Shown: positions 39,801-51,083 of the stretch, piece after piece
Layout: each line of letters starts with the position of its first letter
How positions within the stretch are numbered: the first letter of the stretch is position 1
NCBI GenBank assembly: GCA_905250125.1
Contig: CAJNOL010000513.1
Coordinates: 56,093-120,092, forward strand
Length of the DNA stretch: 64,000 nucleotides
Origin: Rotaria sordida
Taxonomy: Eukaryota > Rotifera > Eurotatoria > Philodinida > Philodinidae
Direction of reading: 5' to 3'
The notes under the pieces: generated by a model
What the model was told of the DNA's origin: nothing
The model's database searches: none
What the model saw: only the letters and a program-made list of their open reading frames with translations
Position numbers and translations under genes: made by a program

Positions 39801-40876
39801 GTCCGCCACTATATGAATAAACAAAAGCATTTTCCGCAATACAATTTATCATACATCTAGATAATATTCGACAACATTCTTATCATTGTCTTCAAATAAT
39901 TGTAAACTTTATGTGAAATAATCAATTAAAGGCTTGTTTTTAAATTAATTTAGACAAAAAAAAAAGTATTCTATCAAAAGTTATATCTATAGAATTGTCT
40001 AAACTCTAATGTCTAATATTTTGTCTGTTAACTATGTGCATAATAATTTTTCTTTTGTTTTGCTTTAGTGATCGATTTATTTTAATTTATTATCCATCAC
40101 AATCTAAACGTTTTTGTAAAACAAGTAAAGCTAAATGGCTTGTTTTAATCGTTATAATAATTCTTCTATTTTCTACTGGACATATTCTATATGGATATGA
40201 AAGAGTTTCATTAAATTTTAACAACTCATACTATTTATATGATTGTAATATACCTCATGATAATAGAATTTATATCAGTTTCTTTAACTTTTATGATTCA
40301 TATATTGAAAGTATATGTTTTGTTTTTATTCCATTTATCATCATGAGTTTATGTTCAATATTAATTATATTTCAAATAACTGGAACACGTAAAACAATAC
40401 GTCATAATAATCACAGTAAGTTTAACTATAAACCAATTGTTTTCTCTTTGTTAATTACTTTATAAATCAAATAAATAGTGCGAAACACTCGATTACGTAA
40501 TAAAGATATTCAATTATGTTGTATGTTAATTGGTACGTCGTTTGGATTTCTTCTTCTTTGTTTACCAGCTGAAATAAATGATATATTTAATTATATTACG
40601 TATGAACGTTCATGTTATCATTGGTTTCGAAAAGTTATTTTAATGCTTATGCAACAAATTTATTATGCTGGACATTTTTATATTTATACATTAACTGGTC
40701 AATTATTTCGTAAACATTTGTATGCAATTCTATTTACACGTTGTCATCAGAAATCTATTAATACACATCCAAATCTATGTGTAATTATTGATCAACGACC
40801 AAGTATAAGAGTTGAAAATAGTCAAATGAAAACAATAATATTTCATTCATCAATAAGAACAAATAGTGAACATTAA
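36809..40876 (+). CDS. Rhodopsin-like G-protein-coupled receptor (orphan)
   Basis: Four exons, 36809-36971, 37028-37226, 40069-40415 and 40479-40876, join in frame to give about 368 residues. Seven hydrophobic segments can be placed: FGIIIFSIGIISTLLSICVF (TM1), the start of exon 2 (TM2), the TM3 that ends TLASIDRF across the exon 2/3 junction, WLVLIVIIILLF (TM4), FVFIPFIIMSLCSILIIF (TM5), GTSFGFLLLCLP (TM6) and a TM7 ending FYIYTLTGQLFRKHL. IDRF stands in for the class A DRY motif, and the TM7 NPxxY is replaced by FYIYTLTG, as in many divergent protostome peptide-receptor-like GPCRs. A short N-terminus carries an NHS site. Ligand unknown. The second ATG at 36812 could also be the start. Intron 2 is 2842 bp and holds two transposons. 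Confidence 0.85.
37459..38182. mobile_element. Foldback MITE, CTTAGGGC family, in the GPCR intron
   Basis: Ends CTTAGGGCATGTCACAAGT and, inverted, CTTAGGGCGTATCAAAAGT, each flanked by TA. The arms are roughly 300 bp and include ATTGATCAAATA-type strings mirrored at 37577 and 38063. It shares its tip and arm sequence with the element at 55894-56817, so these two belong to one family. Inserted in the large intron of the receptor gene. Confidence 0.8.
39113..39811. mobile_element. Foldback Tc1/mariner-type MITE in the GPCR intron
   Basis: Tips TAGTGATGGATATAAGTTTA and, from the right, TAGTGGCGGACAAAGGTTAA, with TA duplications at 39111-39112 and 39812-39813. The arms extend inward at least 250 bp, with the mirrored string AACATTTGTGTAGCTGAAAG at 39195-39214 matching the complement near 39708-39730. 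The frames at 39224-39409 and 39541-39777 are the same arm read in opposite directions. Confidence 0.75.
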
Positions 40877-40936
40877 TGATAATTTGTTTTTGAATGATCT
40901 ATCTACAAGACCTCTTTCAAACTTAGAATACCTTAT

Positions 40937-41844
40937 TAAAGTCCGCCTCCCCTCAGAAACTGATTTTACGCCAGATATATTCAAATTACCTGAAATTTTC
41001 ATAATATGATATGGATATAGTCGAGAAGATATGATAAAATTTTTAGTTCTATGGCATGGTGTTTGAGAGAGATATTCATCAAACAAAGATCGAAAATTCC
41101 TCAGCTGGCAACCCGAAGTTTTCTGTCAAACGTCACTCCGTATATTTTTTTTTGTTTGACAAAGCATGTCAACATGTAGAACATGATAGAGCCTTTTTCT
41201 TAAAATTCTTACTTTTTATGTGAGGACAAAAAGTAACAAGTTTGATTTCGTGAAAAACTTCCTATAAATGGGTCTCTATCTGTAGAAGTGCTTGTATATA
41301 TAATAAAAACAAAGTTGAACTTAAAAAAAGAGATTCTGTCATGTCCTTCATCCTGAGATGCTGTCTCAAATAAAAGAAAAAATAATTGGCTACAGTTAAG
41401 TTCCTTTTGAGAATTTTATCATACGCCATCAAAAGAACATAAAGAGAGAAAAAATGAACATGGTTTTTTCTGAATAGAAATTTTACAATATTTTAATTTT
41501 GTTAAACTCTTCTCGTTATTTATGAGCTAGTGAATTTCTGTTGAATATTGGAAAGACTTCTTCTTTGAAGCTTATTAAAACTTGCTAAGATACCTTTACA
41601 ATCCATCAAAATCTCTATCTTCACATATGAGCGTCATAAAATCCATGCTTACGAAAAAATAAATTGTGTTTGTTGGCAGACGATGACAGAAATCATTGAA
41701 AGTTATATTTCAAAGCAAGGCGCCAGCCAATAAACTATTTTGATCATGAAAGATCAGATCTCAGACTGTCCTTTCACCCATTTATCTTAGTTTCGATTTT
41801 TCTGACAAAATTTGGCTGTTCGCTGGAGGGGGGGGGCAGGCTTT
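40937..41844. mobile_element. Possible short-TIR element after the GPCR
   Basis: TAAAGTCCGCCTCCCCTCAG at 40937-40956 and, inverted from 41844, TAAAGCCTGCC followed by a nine-C run and CTCCAG resemble each other over about 20 bp, with TA possible at each side. The interior has no transposase. Only the tips match, so this is tentative. Confidence 0.35.
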
Positions 41845-42333
41845 ATCCATAATTGCTTTCTTTTTGTATTTAATTTATTTTATTGTACATATTAATAAAT
41901 ATATATATATCATTTGATAAAGGTTAAAGATGAATAGGTGTAAAATCCACTCCTCAGGACACACGAATGTAAAATGTGGATGCTTCAAGTTCGGCAAAAT
42001 ACGACATAAACCATAATTGTCAGCAGTGAAATCCTTTAACTTTGATATTAATTTAAAAATATATCACAAAAAATTGGCTATATCTTTAGGCAATAACCAA
42101 TGAGAATGTTTTTAAGTTCATCAAAATACAAAGTAACATGTCACCAAATAAATTTATATATATATAAAGTTGTAGCACAATTCATGCGAGATAAAAGTGT
42201 GAAAGACGATAAAGCTACTATTGCTAATCAGAGGGAGATTACTTTATTCTAATTATCTTGGCACACATTTCTTCATCCTCCTTTTACTTATTCCTCCAGA
42301 AATACAATAATGAAGTAGTTAGTATATTGTAAC

Positions 42334-42998
42334 CAGTAGTGTCAAACTTGAAAGTTGAATTCAAGTATTCAACTATTAGTTCAACTATTCAACTATTCAA
42401 GAACTCAATTAGTTAACGGCTGGAATGCCACTAGAATCATCTAATATCGACAGGTATTGTCTGCGAGACTACAAGCATCCCCTATGATGCTACAAGCATT
42501 CCATAGGGTGCTACAACTATCACCTAGAATGCTACAAGCATCTTCTAGGATGCTGCAAACATCACGTAGAATGCTACAAGCGTTTCCTAGGATACTACAG
42601 CTTTGGGTTAAGATGCTGCAGACATTTTTTGGGATGCCAAGAAGTATGTGAGAAGCTTCAGCTAATGTGCAGCACTGAGTAGGAATAATGGTGTACACAG
42701 AGACGTACATGGGCCGTGGCTCTTCGGGGGGCGCTTCGCGTCCCCACGCTGCGACGCTGAAATAAAAGGTATGTTAGATGGGGAACACGCTTTCCCACTG
42801 AATATTCGCAAAACACTTGAGAAGTTAAAATTTGAATAGTTGAATACTTGAATACTTGAATAGTTGAAAACTTGAATAGTTGAACAGTTGAATGCTTGAA
42901 TACCTGAATAGTTGAAAACTTGAATACTTGAATACTTGAATAGTTGAGCAGTTGAATACTTGAATAGTTGAATTCAACTTTCAAGTTAGATACTACTG
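42334..42998. mobile_element. hAT-like element with 8-bp repeat arms and 21-bp core minisatellite
   Basis: Ends are CAGTAGTGTCAAACTTGAAA and, inverted, CAGTAGTATCTAACTTGAAA; CAG..GTGTCAAACT tips are typical of hAT elements. Behind each tip is an array of an 8-bp unit, TGAATAGT or TGAATACT: about five units on the left (42356-42412, opposite strand) and about seventeen on the right (42830-42972). The 8-bp flanks (ATTGTAAC and GGAGTTAG) do not match, so the insertion is old or rearranged. The centre holds a 21-bp minisatellite and a small GC-rich island. No transposase. Confidence 0.6.
42466..42650. repeat. 21-bp minisatellite, about eight units
   Basis: Units resemble CTACAAGCATCCCCTATGATG and diverge moderately. 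Being a multiple of three with no stop in two frames, the array yields open frames on both strands (42441-42710 minus with repeated CSILGDA; 42457-42651 plus with repeated RMLQAS). These are by-products and unlikely to be genes. Confidence 0.8.
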
Positions 42999-43129
42999 GG
43001 AGTTAGATCAGTATCCTTACTTTTATACTCGTTTATCTCACCATTTTCATCTCATGCTCTCACATGTCTAAATCTTTTTTTTCTACTACTATTTCTTTAA
43101 TCATATAACACTGATTATTAAAACGCAAT

Positions 43130-43390
43130 TTACTCAACAATATCAATCTTATTCAATTTATGTTGATAATAAGCAATTAATGACTGTTGTTTCACATATT
43201 TATTGAATTTTTAATAATCAAAAAATAGAAATAATAACAGAAGCTAAATCATAGATATAACATTCGGATTCATATTATCAAATTACATTTAAATGTCAAG
43301 GTTCAATATCTTTGGCGTCGTTATAGTGTAAATATTGATTATAAATCTATTCAAAATGTCTTAATCATAAATAAAATTTTTCAATTTATT
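43130..43390 (+). pseudogene. Unidentified decayed coding stretch
   Basis: Plus-strand reading gives protein-like strings (FTQQYQSYSIYVDNKQLM, then KIEIITEAKS, then SDSYYQITFKCQG) broken by stops. Composition resembles host exons in the window. No family recognised. It abuts the 3' end of the amidase. Confidence 0.35.
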
Positions 43391-45095
43391 GATATAATTT
43401 AAGTGCTTTCTCTAAAACCATAGCCATACCAATTGCTTTTTCTTCTTCTAATCTTCTACACATAACTTGTAAACCAATAACACAATTTTCAAACATTTGC
43501 GGACTTTTATAGGTTTCTCTAGCTATTTTATCGAATTCACTTGCTATTTTCATATTACGATATTCATCAGTTATTTGATCTAATTGTAAATCAACTCGGG
43601 TAACAGGAAGAATAACAGAACTTAATTGAAGTAAGTTAGCAATACCAGTATATCCACCACTAGTTCGATAATCATGAGGATAAGCAGGTAATGCAAAAAT
43701 AGGTGAAATAATTCCATCAATAGGTCGGCCTGTCGAAGTTATTTCTTTAGTTTGATTCCATCTCTCAAGATATTTAATTGCATAATTTGTGCGAGCTATA
43801 TTCAGTTGCCAATTTTCATAAACACTTATTTCCGTTTCTGGTGATCCAATAAAAGCACCTGAAATAAGTGGTTCTCCACTTAAATCAACAGCTTTTTGAA
43901 CATCTTTTCCACCATCAGCTTGAAAGAATTTCATTAACATTTCAATTGCCTATATAAGAAATCAATAAATTATGAATAATATTATTTTGCAATTTACCTG
44001 TGGATGATCTGTTGTATCCCATTCAATAACTTGATGACCAGCTTTTTCAAGAGCATTAATAGCCATATTAATAGCTCTTTGAACAGGTGGAGAAAGATGA
44101 ACTTCTTGATCAAATTGAATAACTCCAAAACATAATTTATCCATTTGTCCTTCTTGAAATAAATCTTCTCTCCATGGAATATTATGAACTTTAGGATCAA
44201 TTAACCATGGTTTTTTTTCAAGTATTGATTTAAGAAATAAACAAATATTTGAAAGAGATCTTGTCATAGGTCCAACAACACTTGGAACAGATTCTTGTCC
44301 ATCTAATGAAGTTTTAGCTCGACCATAAGGAATTCTTCCATCGGATGGTTTTAATCCATATATACCATTTACAGCTGATGGAAATCGAATACTTCCACCA
44401 ATATCTGTTCCTAATCCACAAATACTGCCTTTCATAGCAATTAAACTTCCTTCTCCGCCAGAACTCCCACCACTACTAAATTCTCGATTTAATGAATTTA
44501 AAGTTATACCTAAAAGATAACTTCCAGCTTCACCCTTCATAAGTGTTTGTGGAACAGTTGTTTTCACATATAAAACAGCTCCAAGAGAAAGAACAATATC
44601 AACAATAAATGAATTATATTCTGAAATATCTCCTAAATATCCAACATAACCCATTGCTGTTTCAATACCTTTGATATTGAATTGATCTTTAAAACTAATT
44701 GGTATACCATGCAGTGGTCCTATTGTCTTACCGCCTGTGGATTTAAAATAATCATCAAGATAGTGAGCTCGTTCAAGAGCTTGTGTAAATAATATTTCTG
44801 CTAAACAATTGACAAGTTGATGAGCAATAGATGCTCGTTTACAATAAGCTTCAGTAACTTGTACTGCAGTATATTTTCCATTAGCAATTCGATGAGCAAG
44901 TTCTTCTATATCATCAATTTCTGTAATTTCAAGATCAAGTTTTGAAAGTATTCCACATTGAGATGGAACTAATGTTGAGTTCTTCGGAGGATTTTTTAGA
45001 ATTGTTTCAGGTAATCTCCATCCTTGTGGAATTAAATTATAAAGAGATGCTCGTTTTTGAGCAGCTTTTTCTTCCCAAGATTGTAATGAAGACAT
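43386..45095 (-). CDS. Amidase-signature family hydrolase (acetamidase/FAAH-like)
   Basis: Two exons, 43998-45095 and 43386-43949, give 553 residues, the usual size. The Ser-cisSer-Lys triad is present: Lys136 in GIPISFKDQFN, the Ser pair of GGSSGGEGSL (about 211-212) and Ser235 in GTDIGGSIRFPS. The stretch GIYGLKPSDGRIPY follows, as in fungal acetamidase and animal fatty-acid-amide-hydrolase-type enzymes. It should hydrolyse an amide to acid plus amine or ammonia. The substrate cannot be read from sequence. There is no obvious N-terminal membrane helix, unlike vertebrate FAAH1, so a soluble enzyme is likely. The 48-bp intron has GTAAAT and ATATAG sites in phase 0. Confidence 0.93.
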
Positions 45096-45428
45096 TGAAT
45101 CTATGATCTATCTTATTTGTAATGAAAGAAGAAAAAAAGATAAAAGAAATATGAGCCTGAATGTTTTTTAAAATGAAGATATATCTAACCTCGAATTTGA
45201 ATGATTCTCTATATAACCAATCAGAAAAAAAAAATTTTATTATGTCAAGCGATTATTTGAATAAGTAGATAAGGTTTGATATTGTGAAGGTCGTTAAACA
45301 GGTTGAAGCATACTGTAAATAGAAATATTAAAAACATTCGTCTTTCCTTTATAAAATGTAAAAAAAAATGATATAGCGAGAATGCATGTCTCATTCGTAG
45401 AAGTTATCTCCATTCATGAATTACATTA

Positions 45429-46363
45429 ATGCTGGGTGTACTAATAGTTTTGCGATATTTACTCTTTTCGAAATATTCCACTTGAGAAGTTATAGATGAT
45501 TCTAAGTTTCTTATTGAGGTATACAATATTTCAATCTCTACAAAACTCTATTAATCTAGATTCAAAACAGCGGAGAAGAAATTTTTTATAGACAACATTC
45601 TGCGGCTCCGCAAGTGGAACTTTTGTCCTATCTATTTTTTAATTATGTATTATTTTCATGGAAACAAATATTCATTTTAGAAAAATTAGACTTCCATTAA
45701 ACAGCTTTTGAAAAGTTTTAATATATGTGGAGGTCTTCAAAGTATATTTTAATATACATCGTGTTAGCTAAAATACATTATATTTTGAAAATAGCAAAAT
45801 TGCCTTGTTTAATTACTCATTTTCAAAAAGACGTCTTAGTAATGTTGTGTATGATGAAATGGAGCCTGTTTTTTGTAGAGTTTTATGAACAAGTATTTTG
45901 TCTCTTTATTTACTGTTCAGATAACTCTTGGTAAAAAAAAAAGAGTTAACTAAATAAAAGATTGAAAAATTGTAAAGAAGGCTGTTTTCGTTACATTAAA
46001 TCACATTAGTTATTCTTTACTCCACTAATATAGATTGTGATCAAGCATTTAGAAATTCTACTGAAAGAGTATGTAGTAGTGACTCGAATTCCATGTAACA
46101 AGCTTTCTGCATGTTTCTTCATAACTTGCGAAGAACGGTGCAAAAAAAGTGAAAACATAGGTGAGACAAAAGCTTCACCTCCCGAACAACAGAACATAGT
46201 CTACAAAAAACTTTTTGCCAGTTGTTTTAAATTTAGATTAATAGAATTTTATAGATATTGAACTGCTCCACCGCTTGATAGGGGACTTAGGGTTATTTAT
46301 TAAGTCTCAGTTGAAATATTTCAAAAAGAGTAAATGTCGCAAAACTTTTGGCACATCCGAATG
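45429..46363. mobile_element. Foldback MITE with about 340-bp arms, mariner-like tips
   Basis: Left end ATGCTGGGTGTACTAATAG and inverted right end CATTCGGATGTGCCAAAAG share the inner string AGTTTTGCGAYATTTACTC. The arms align inward through TCTATTAATCTAGATTC-type strings to about 45780 and 46020. TA precedes each end. The open frames at 46006-46197 and 46037-46261 are arm sequence read on either strand. Confidence 0.75.
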
Positions 46364-47446
46364 TATATTCATTTATCAAATTTGTGTTTTTCTTTACTTT
46401 TAAACCATAAATTGGGTACTTTTTTTCATTTAAGAATACTGAAGCGATTGAAAGTTAAATATTATTCCTTAGTTTAACCCTTTTTGAGAAGTTACACCGA
46501 TTATAAGTTTATCCACTGCTTCTCTTTATCATTCTTGTTACTCTCTCTTTATGCTTATGAGTGTTGTGTAGATACATGATTATATAAATCTTCCTTTTTG
46601 TTTTTGCTATAAACATTTCCATATGTTCTAATAAAAGTAGACACGACCAATACTATCGCATATTTAGAAAATCAAGGATGTAGTCAAAATAACAATATTT
46701 TCTGATAAAAATAAGCTTGAGATTATGCCATCTACGTCAGAGGCTATGTCTCTTTGCTCGATGATCTCAAGTGAAAAATAAAAAATATGATTTTTTTTTA
46801 TCTTCCAGCTCAACTCGTGTTATATCTCTGATTTCTAAAGTATGCGACACATCTCAATAATTATAATGTCTGTTTTAAAAAATATATAAAATCGATACTA
46901 GCATTGATATAAGAATTATGACTGCAGATAAAATTTTCAATCATGTATTAGTCGATTCGACATGAAAAAGTCGCAGTTCTTATAAAATTTTTTGAATAAT
47001 TTTTAGTTGTCCGTTTATTCTAAATCAGATATTTTAAATGCCAATAGTGGTTGAAAACTTATTGCTAGCGAATGTAATAAACTAGAACTATTTTTAGTAA
47101 TTAAATGGAATTCTTTAAATCTCGAAGTATCGCATGTGCAAGTACTATAATTCTATATAAGTTCCTACCATCTCGTGATGCTCCATTGAACAACTCTGTC
47201 GGCACGGTATAACAAATAAAAATTAATCTTAATCTTTTTTTTTTCGTTCTGAATTATCATTGGACATGTCATCTGTAGATTTTTTATTCAACGAAACTGA
47301 GAGCATCATCATCATCATCATAGACATGGGATCAAGTGCAAAATATTCCATTAAATAAGGAAAAAGAAAAACGAAAGTTCAATTTGAAATAAATGTTTTT
47401 GTTTGATCGTTTCTAATTGAACAAAAGATAATTAAATCTTGGATTT
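46364..47446. other. Intergenic region, no gene seen
   Basis: AT-rich. A short (CAT)n run near 47308-47322 is the only structure noted. Confidence 0.5.
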
Positions 47447-49715
47447 CTATTGAGATCTACATGTCTGAACACCATGATGTACACCTTCATCATCTGAATC
47501 TCCACCATCATATGCTTCACGTCGTTGACCATGTTTACTATCATGTGCTGATTTAGTTGTATGAAAATCAATCATAGATACTTCTTCGACATGTTCACCG
47601 TGTGGAATATCAACATGTGGTCGTTTTGGTAAAATCGATTCAAGTTGCTAAAAATTAAAATCAATAATTAAATATAAAAAATCATAGAAAAAATTTTAAA
47701 CTAACCTTTAATTGTGCGTCCGTAAGAGACTTTTCTGATGGAAATTCGACGTCAAATTGAATAATTAAATCTCCAGTATCATGCGTTCTCATATTTATCA
47801 TACCTTGTCCTTTTACACATCGATATGTGTCTATAAAATTAAATTGTATATTTCAGTTGAAAACTTTTTAATTAATAATAATAATAAACTCTACCTGGTG
47901 CTATTGGATCATTTGGTGGATGTTGAATAACAATTTGTCTTCCATCTAAATGTGTAACAACTATTTGAAATCCACATAATGATTCAATTAATTTTATTTT
48001 ATGTTTCATAATAAGATTATCTCCACTACGTTCAAATACTGCATGTGGTTCTTGTTGTAAAACAATAATAACATCTCCAGGTTCCATATTTGGTGCTTGA
48101 TCACTTTCACCTGGAAAACGAAGTTGTTGTTCATGTTTACTACCTAAAGTAAATATTGAATTTGAAAGAAAACAAAACAAAAAAACAATCTGATTTTCTT
48201 ATTTCTTTAATTTTTACCAGGTGATATAACGATTTCAAGTTTTTTCTTTTCATCAACTGTTTTTCTTCCATTACATGTTTTACAACGATCACGTTCGTTG
48301 ATTATTTCACCTTCTCCATTACATTCTTTACAAACTTGTTGCATTCTTTGAATCATACCCGGACCTAATTGTCGTGTTATAAATTGAATACCTTGACCAC
48401 GACATCCTGAACATGATTGTTTGGCACCTTCACGTCCGCCATTACTAAATAATAATTTGCGCAAAAAAAAAAATAAAATCGATTGATATTTTTATTCTTC
48501 TTACCCATTACATGCTTTACAAATAATTTTACGAGATATTTCAAGTGGACGTGTATCTCCTTTATATAATTGTTCAAGTGTGACTCTATTTAAATTCATT
48601 AAGATTAAATAAAAATAAATAAATAAAAAATTATTTACTTGAGTGGATGAGCAATATCATCACCTTTACGTCGTCGATTACGACCTCTTCCACCCATTGA
48701 ACCACCAAAAAGACCACCAAATCCACCAAAACCTTCAAATGGATCACTTTGACCAAAAAATTGTCCGAGAATATCAGCCATGCTGCCTGAATAACAAAAA
48801 ATTCATTTTATATTTTATTTTAATAAAAGATTTTTATTTAATAATGAAAAATAAAATGTTACAATAATATTCAACATTAATTGTTAATTCAATATTATAT
48901 ATAAATAATCAGATTCTATTTAATCTAGAATTTTGAAGAGAAATTTCTTTCTAAACATGATCTGGCGGGAAAATCATCGATTTTCTATTAAAACTATTAA
49001 TTATAAGACTTGCAAAGATGTTTTTCAAGAAAATTTTAACTTCTTGACAACGGAAAACATTTTCTATCATCAACAATCTTGTTTATATCTATTCTATTGA
49101 AAATTGGTTCAATTCTATTATTATCATCTCTATAGAAATCATTGAACTTAATGCTCGAGTTTTTCGTGAATTCAACTTTGCAAACCTACATTCAACAGAT
49201 CTAAGTACTTGAATCTGCATAAACTATAAATACAATTTATATAAATGATATTATTTTATGAAATACGAGATCTAGAAAGCACAATATATGATTCTAATAT
49301 ATTGAGACAAATTCATCGAGATGTCATTGAGTACTTAGATTTGATTATATAATAATACTAACCTCCACTACCACCACCACCACCTTCTTTAAGACCTTCA
49401 AGACCATACATACTATTAAAACAAAATAGTTAAAATCAATTATTTTAAATAAAAATAATTCTTACTCATAAATCTGTCTTTTACTTTCATCGGTTAAAAC
49501 TTGATAAGCAAATGAAATTTCTTTAAATTTTTCAGCTGATTCAGGATTTTTATCTGGATGATGAGTTTTAGCAAGTTTATGATATGCCTATTACAAAATA
49601 AATTAATATAAAAATTCTTTCGATTATATTTTTTCAATTAACAAACCTTTTTTATTTCTTGATCACTTGCAGTACGTGGAACACCAAGTAGATCATATAA
49701 TTTACTGTCAGGCAT
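47447..49715 (-). CDS. DNAJA: Type I DnaJ/Hsp40 co-chaperone with CaaX tail
   Basis: Nine exons sum to 1272 bp, 423 residues: 49647-49715, 49466-49587, 49363-49412, 48639-48786, 48505-48585, 48218-48444, 47895-48143, 47706-47830 and 47447-47647. Domains in order: a J domain ([12 protein letters not shown], with HPD in THHPDKN), a Gly/Phe-rich linker ([11 protein letters not shown]), four zinc-binding repeats ([32 protein letters not shown]), and the two substrate-binding barrels. The fourth repeat has the animal-type GRK ending. The C-terminus CRSQ fits a CaaX farnesylation signal, as in DNAJA1/2 and yeast Ydj1. It stimulates Hsp70 ATPase and passes clients to it; lipidation would place part of the pool on ER or mitochondrial membranes. 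Intron 3 is 576 bp, the others mostly 50-110 bp. Closest to the DNAJA1/2 group; which of the two is not decided. Confidence 0.95.
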
Positions 49716-50435
49716 GATAAGTTTTTATAAATATCTACAAAATAGGTTTAAAAAAACAAAAAAAATCTTTCAACTTTCATCTGTAAGTTCAGTTTCTAAA
49801 GAAATAAATTTTTCAATAATGTAAAAGAAAAAAAAGTATATGTCAGTTCATAATCTAAAATAAGAATTAACAAAATGAGTCAGCAAAAATACGAATGTTG
49901 CAAATAAACTGCCGACGGCACAGAAAATAGAAAAAAAGGAATAATATCCAAAGTGTAGGCGACGTAAATTTTGTAGTTTGCGGACGGTAGGAAGAAAACA
50001 TATGGGAGTATGGTAAAATACGGATTCGATAATCAAATTAATTTGATCAGAAAATTTCTTTTTAAAAAATATATATTTAAAAAATCTAATTTAATTAATT
50101 TGAAAAATTTGACAATTATGCGTCACTATAGAGAGGTCAAAGTAAAAATTCAATGGAACATATTCAACCAATAAAATTTGATCTACTTGTTGCCATGAGT
50201 GATAATATCTTATGAAATTCTATAGTGTTTCGAGTAGCAGCAAGTGAACTATATACATGCTATTTTCTTTTCTGAATATTATGTATATCACGTAGATATT
50301 GTTTCTAAGATTGTCACATGTTTTGTTTTTCCTAAAGAAAAAAATACGAAATGAAAATGTATTCTGACTTTATTAGACTATTTTATCAAGTAGTTCGATT
50401 TTACTTTTCTAATCGGATTTTAACGATTTCATATT
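49716..50435. other. DNAJA upstream region
   Basis: About 720 bp upstream of DNAJA with no gene. I looked for arrays of NGAAN heat-shock units and saw none that were well spaced. Confidence 0.4.
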
Positions 50436-50960
50436 TCGGCTTGTCCGCGTAACGCGACACTTCGCTGATCAAGTTTTGAAAAAATTTTTTTTCGAGTTGG
50501 ACAGATCTCATTGGACTATTAGATGCAGTTTTCTACGCTGATTACGAATTTGATATTGATTTAGCATAAAAATCAAATTTTGATATCAAAAATCGGATTC
50601 TAAAGTTTTCAAAAACCGTATTTTGGACTTTTTAACCAAGAAATTTTTTCAACAAGGGCTAAGAGACATACCATTCGATGCAGAATTAAATTCTCTACAA
50701 AATGGTCTATTTAGTTTTGACTTTGGTAGCTTAGAATGGATTGAAAGCTTCGATAAAGTTTCCAACTTCCTACCCAGTTTATAAGTTCTCAGATCGATGT
50801 ATCAATCTCATTTTTGCAGAGGAGATTGTCTACTTATAAAACAGTAACAATTATAAAAATCAAGTAATTCCGAGTACACTAAGTGCCTCAAAATTGGTCA
50901 ACAAAAAACTGTGTAACAGCGTTACGAAAAATGTAACAGCGTTACGTTTGGACAAGCCGA
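50436..50960. mobile_element. 525-bp nonautonomous DNA element, unclassified
   Basis: Tips TCGGCTTGTCC at 50436-50446 and its exact complement GGACAAGCCGA at 50950-50960. Just inside the left tip is GCGTAACGC; just inside the right are two direct copies of GTAACAGCGTTACG. The interior is noncoding. The tip does not match the Tc1, hAT or pogo tips seen elsewhere here, and flanking ATT/TTT leaves the target duplication unclear. Confidence 0.65.
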
Positions 50961-51083
50961 TTTACAAAAAGGTCTAAAATATATTTTTTGATTATCATCA
51001 TTTATCTGTATTTTTTACTAAGTAAAAAGACGAACTATTAACTTTTATTGTTTCTTTACCAATATCCACACCAAAATAAAAGA

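Noticed and set aside
42441-42710. Open frames on both strands with 7-residue repeats
   Set aside because: Produced by a 21-bp minisatellite whose unit length is a multiple of three; no start context or conserved domain.
42658-42984. Minus-strand 108-codon frame rich in FKFSTIQV-like repeats
   Set aside because: It is the 8-bp repeat arm of the hAT-like element read as protein.
45725-45934. Plus-strand frame within a foldback element considered as mariner transposase
   Set aside because: No catalytic Asp motif or helix-turn-helix could be found; partly arm sequence.
49716-50050. Heat-shock elements upstream of DNAJA
   Set aside because: TTC and GAA words occur but not in correctly spaced alternating triplets.
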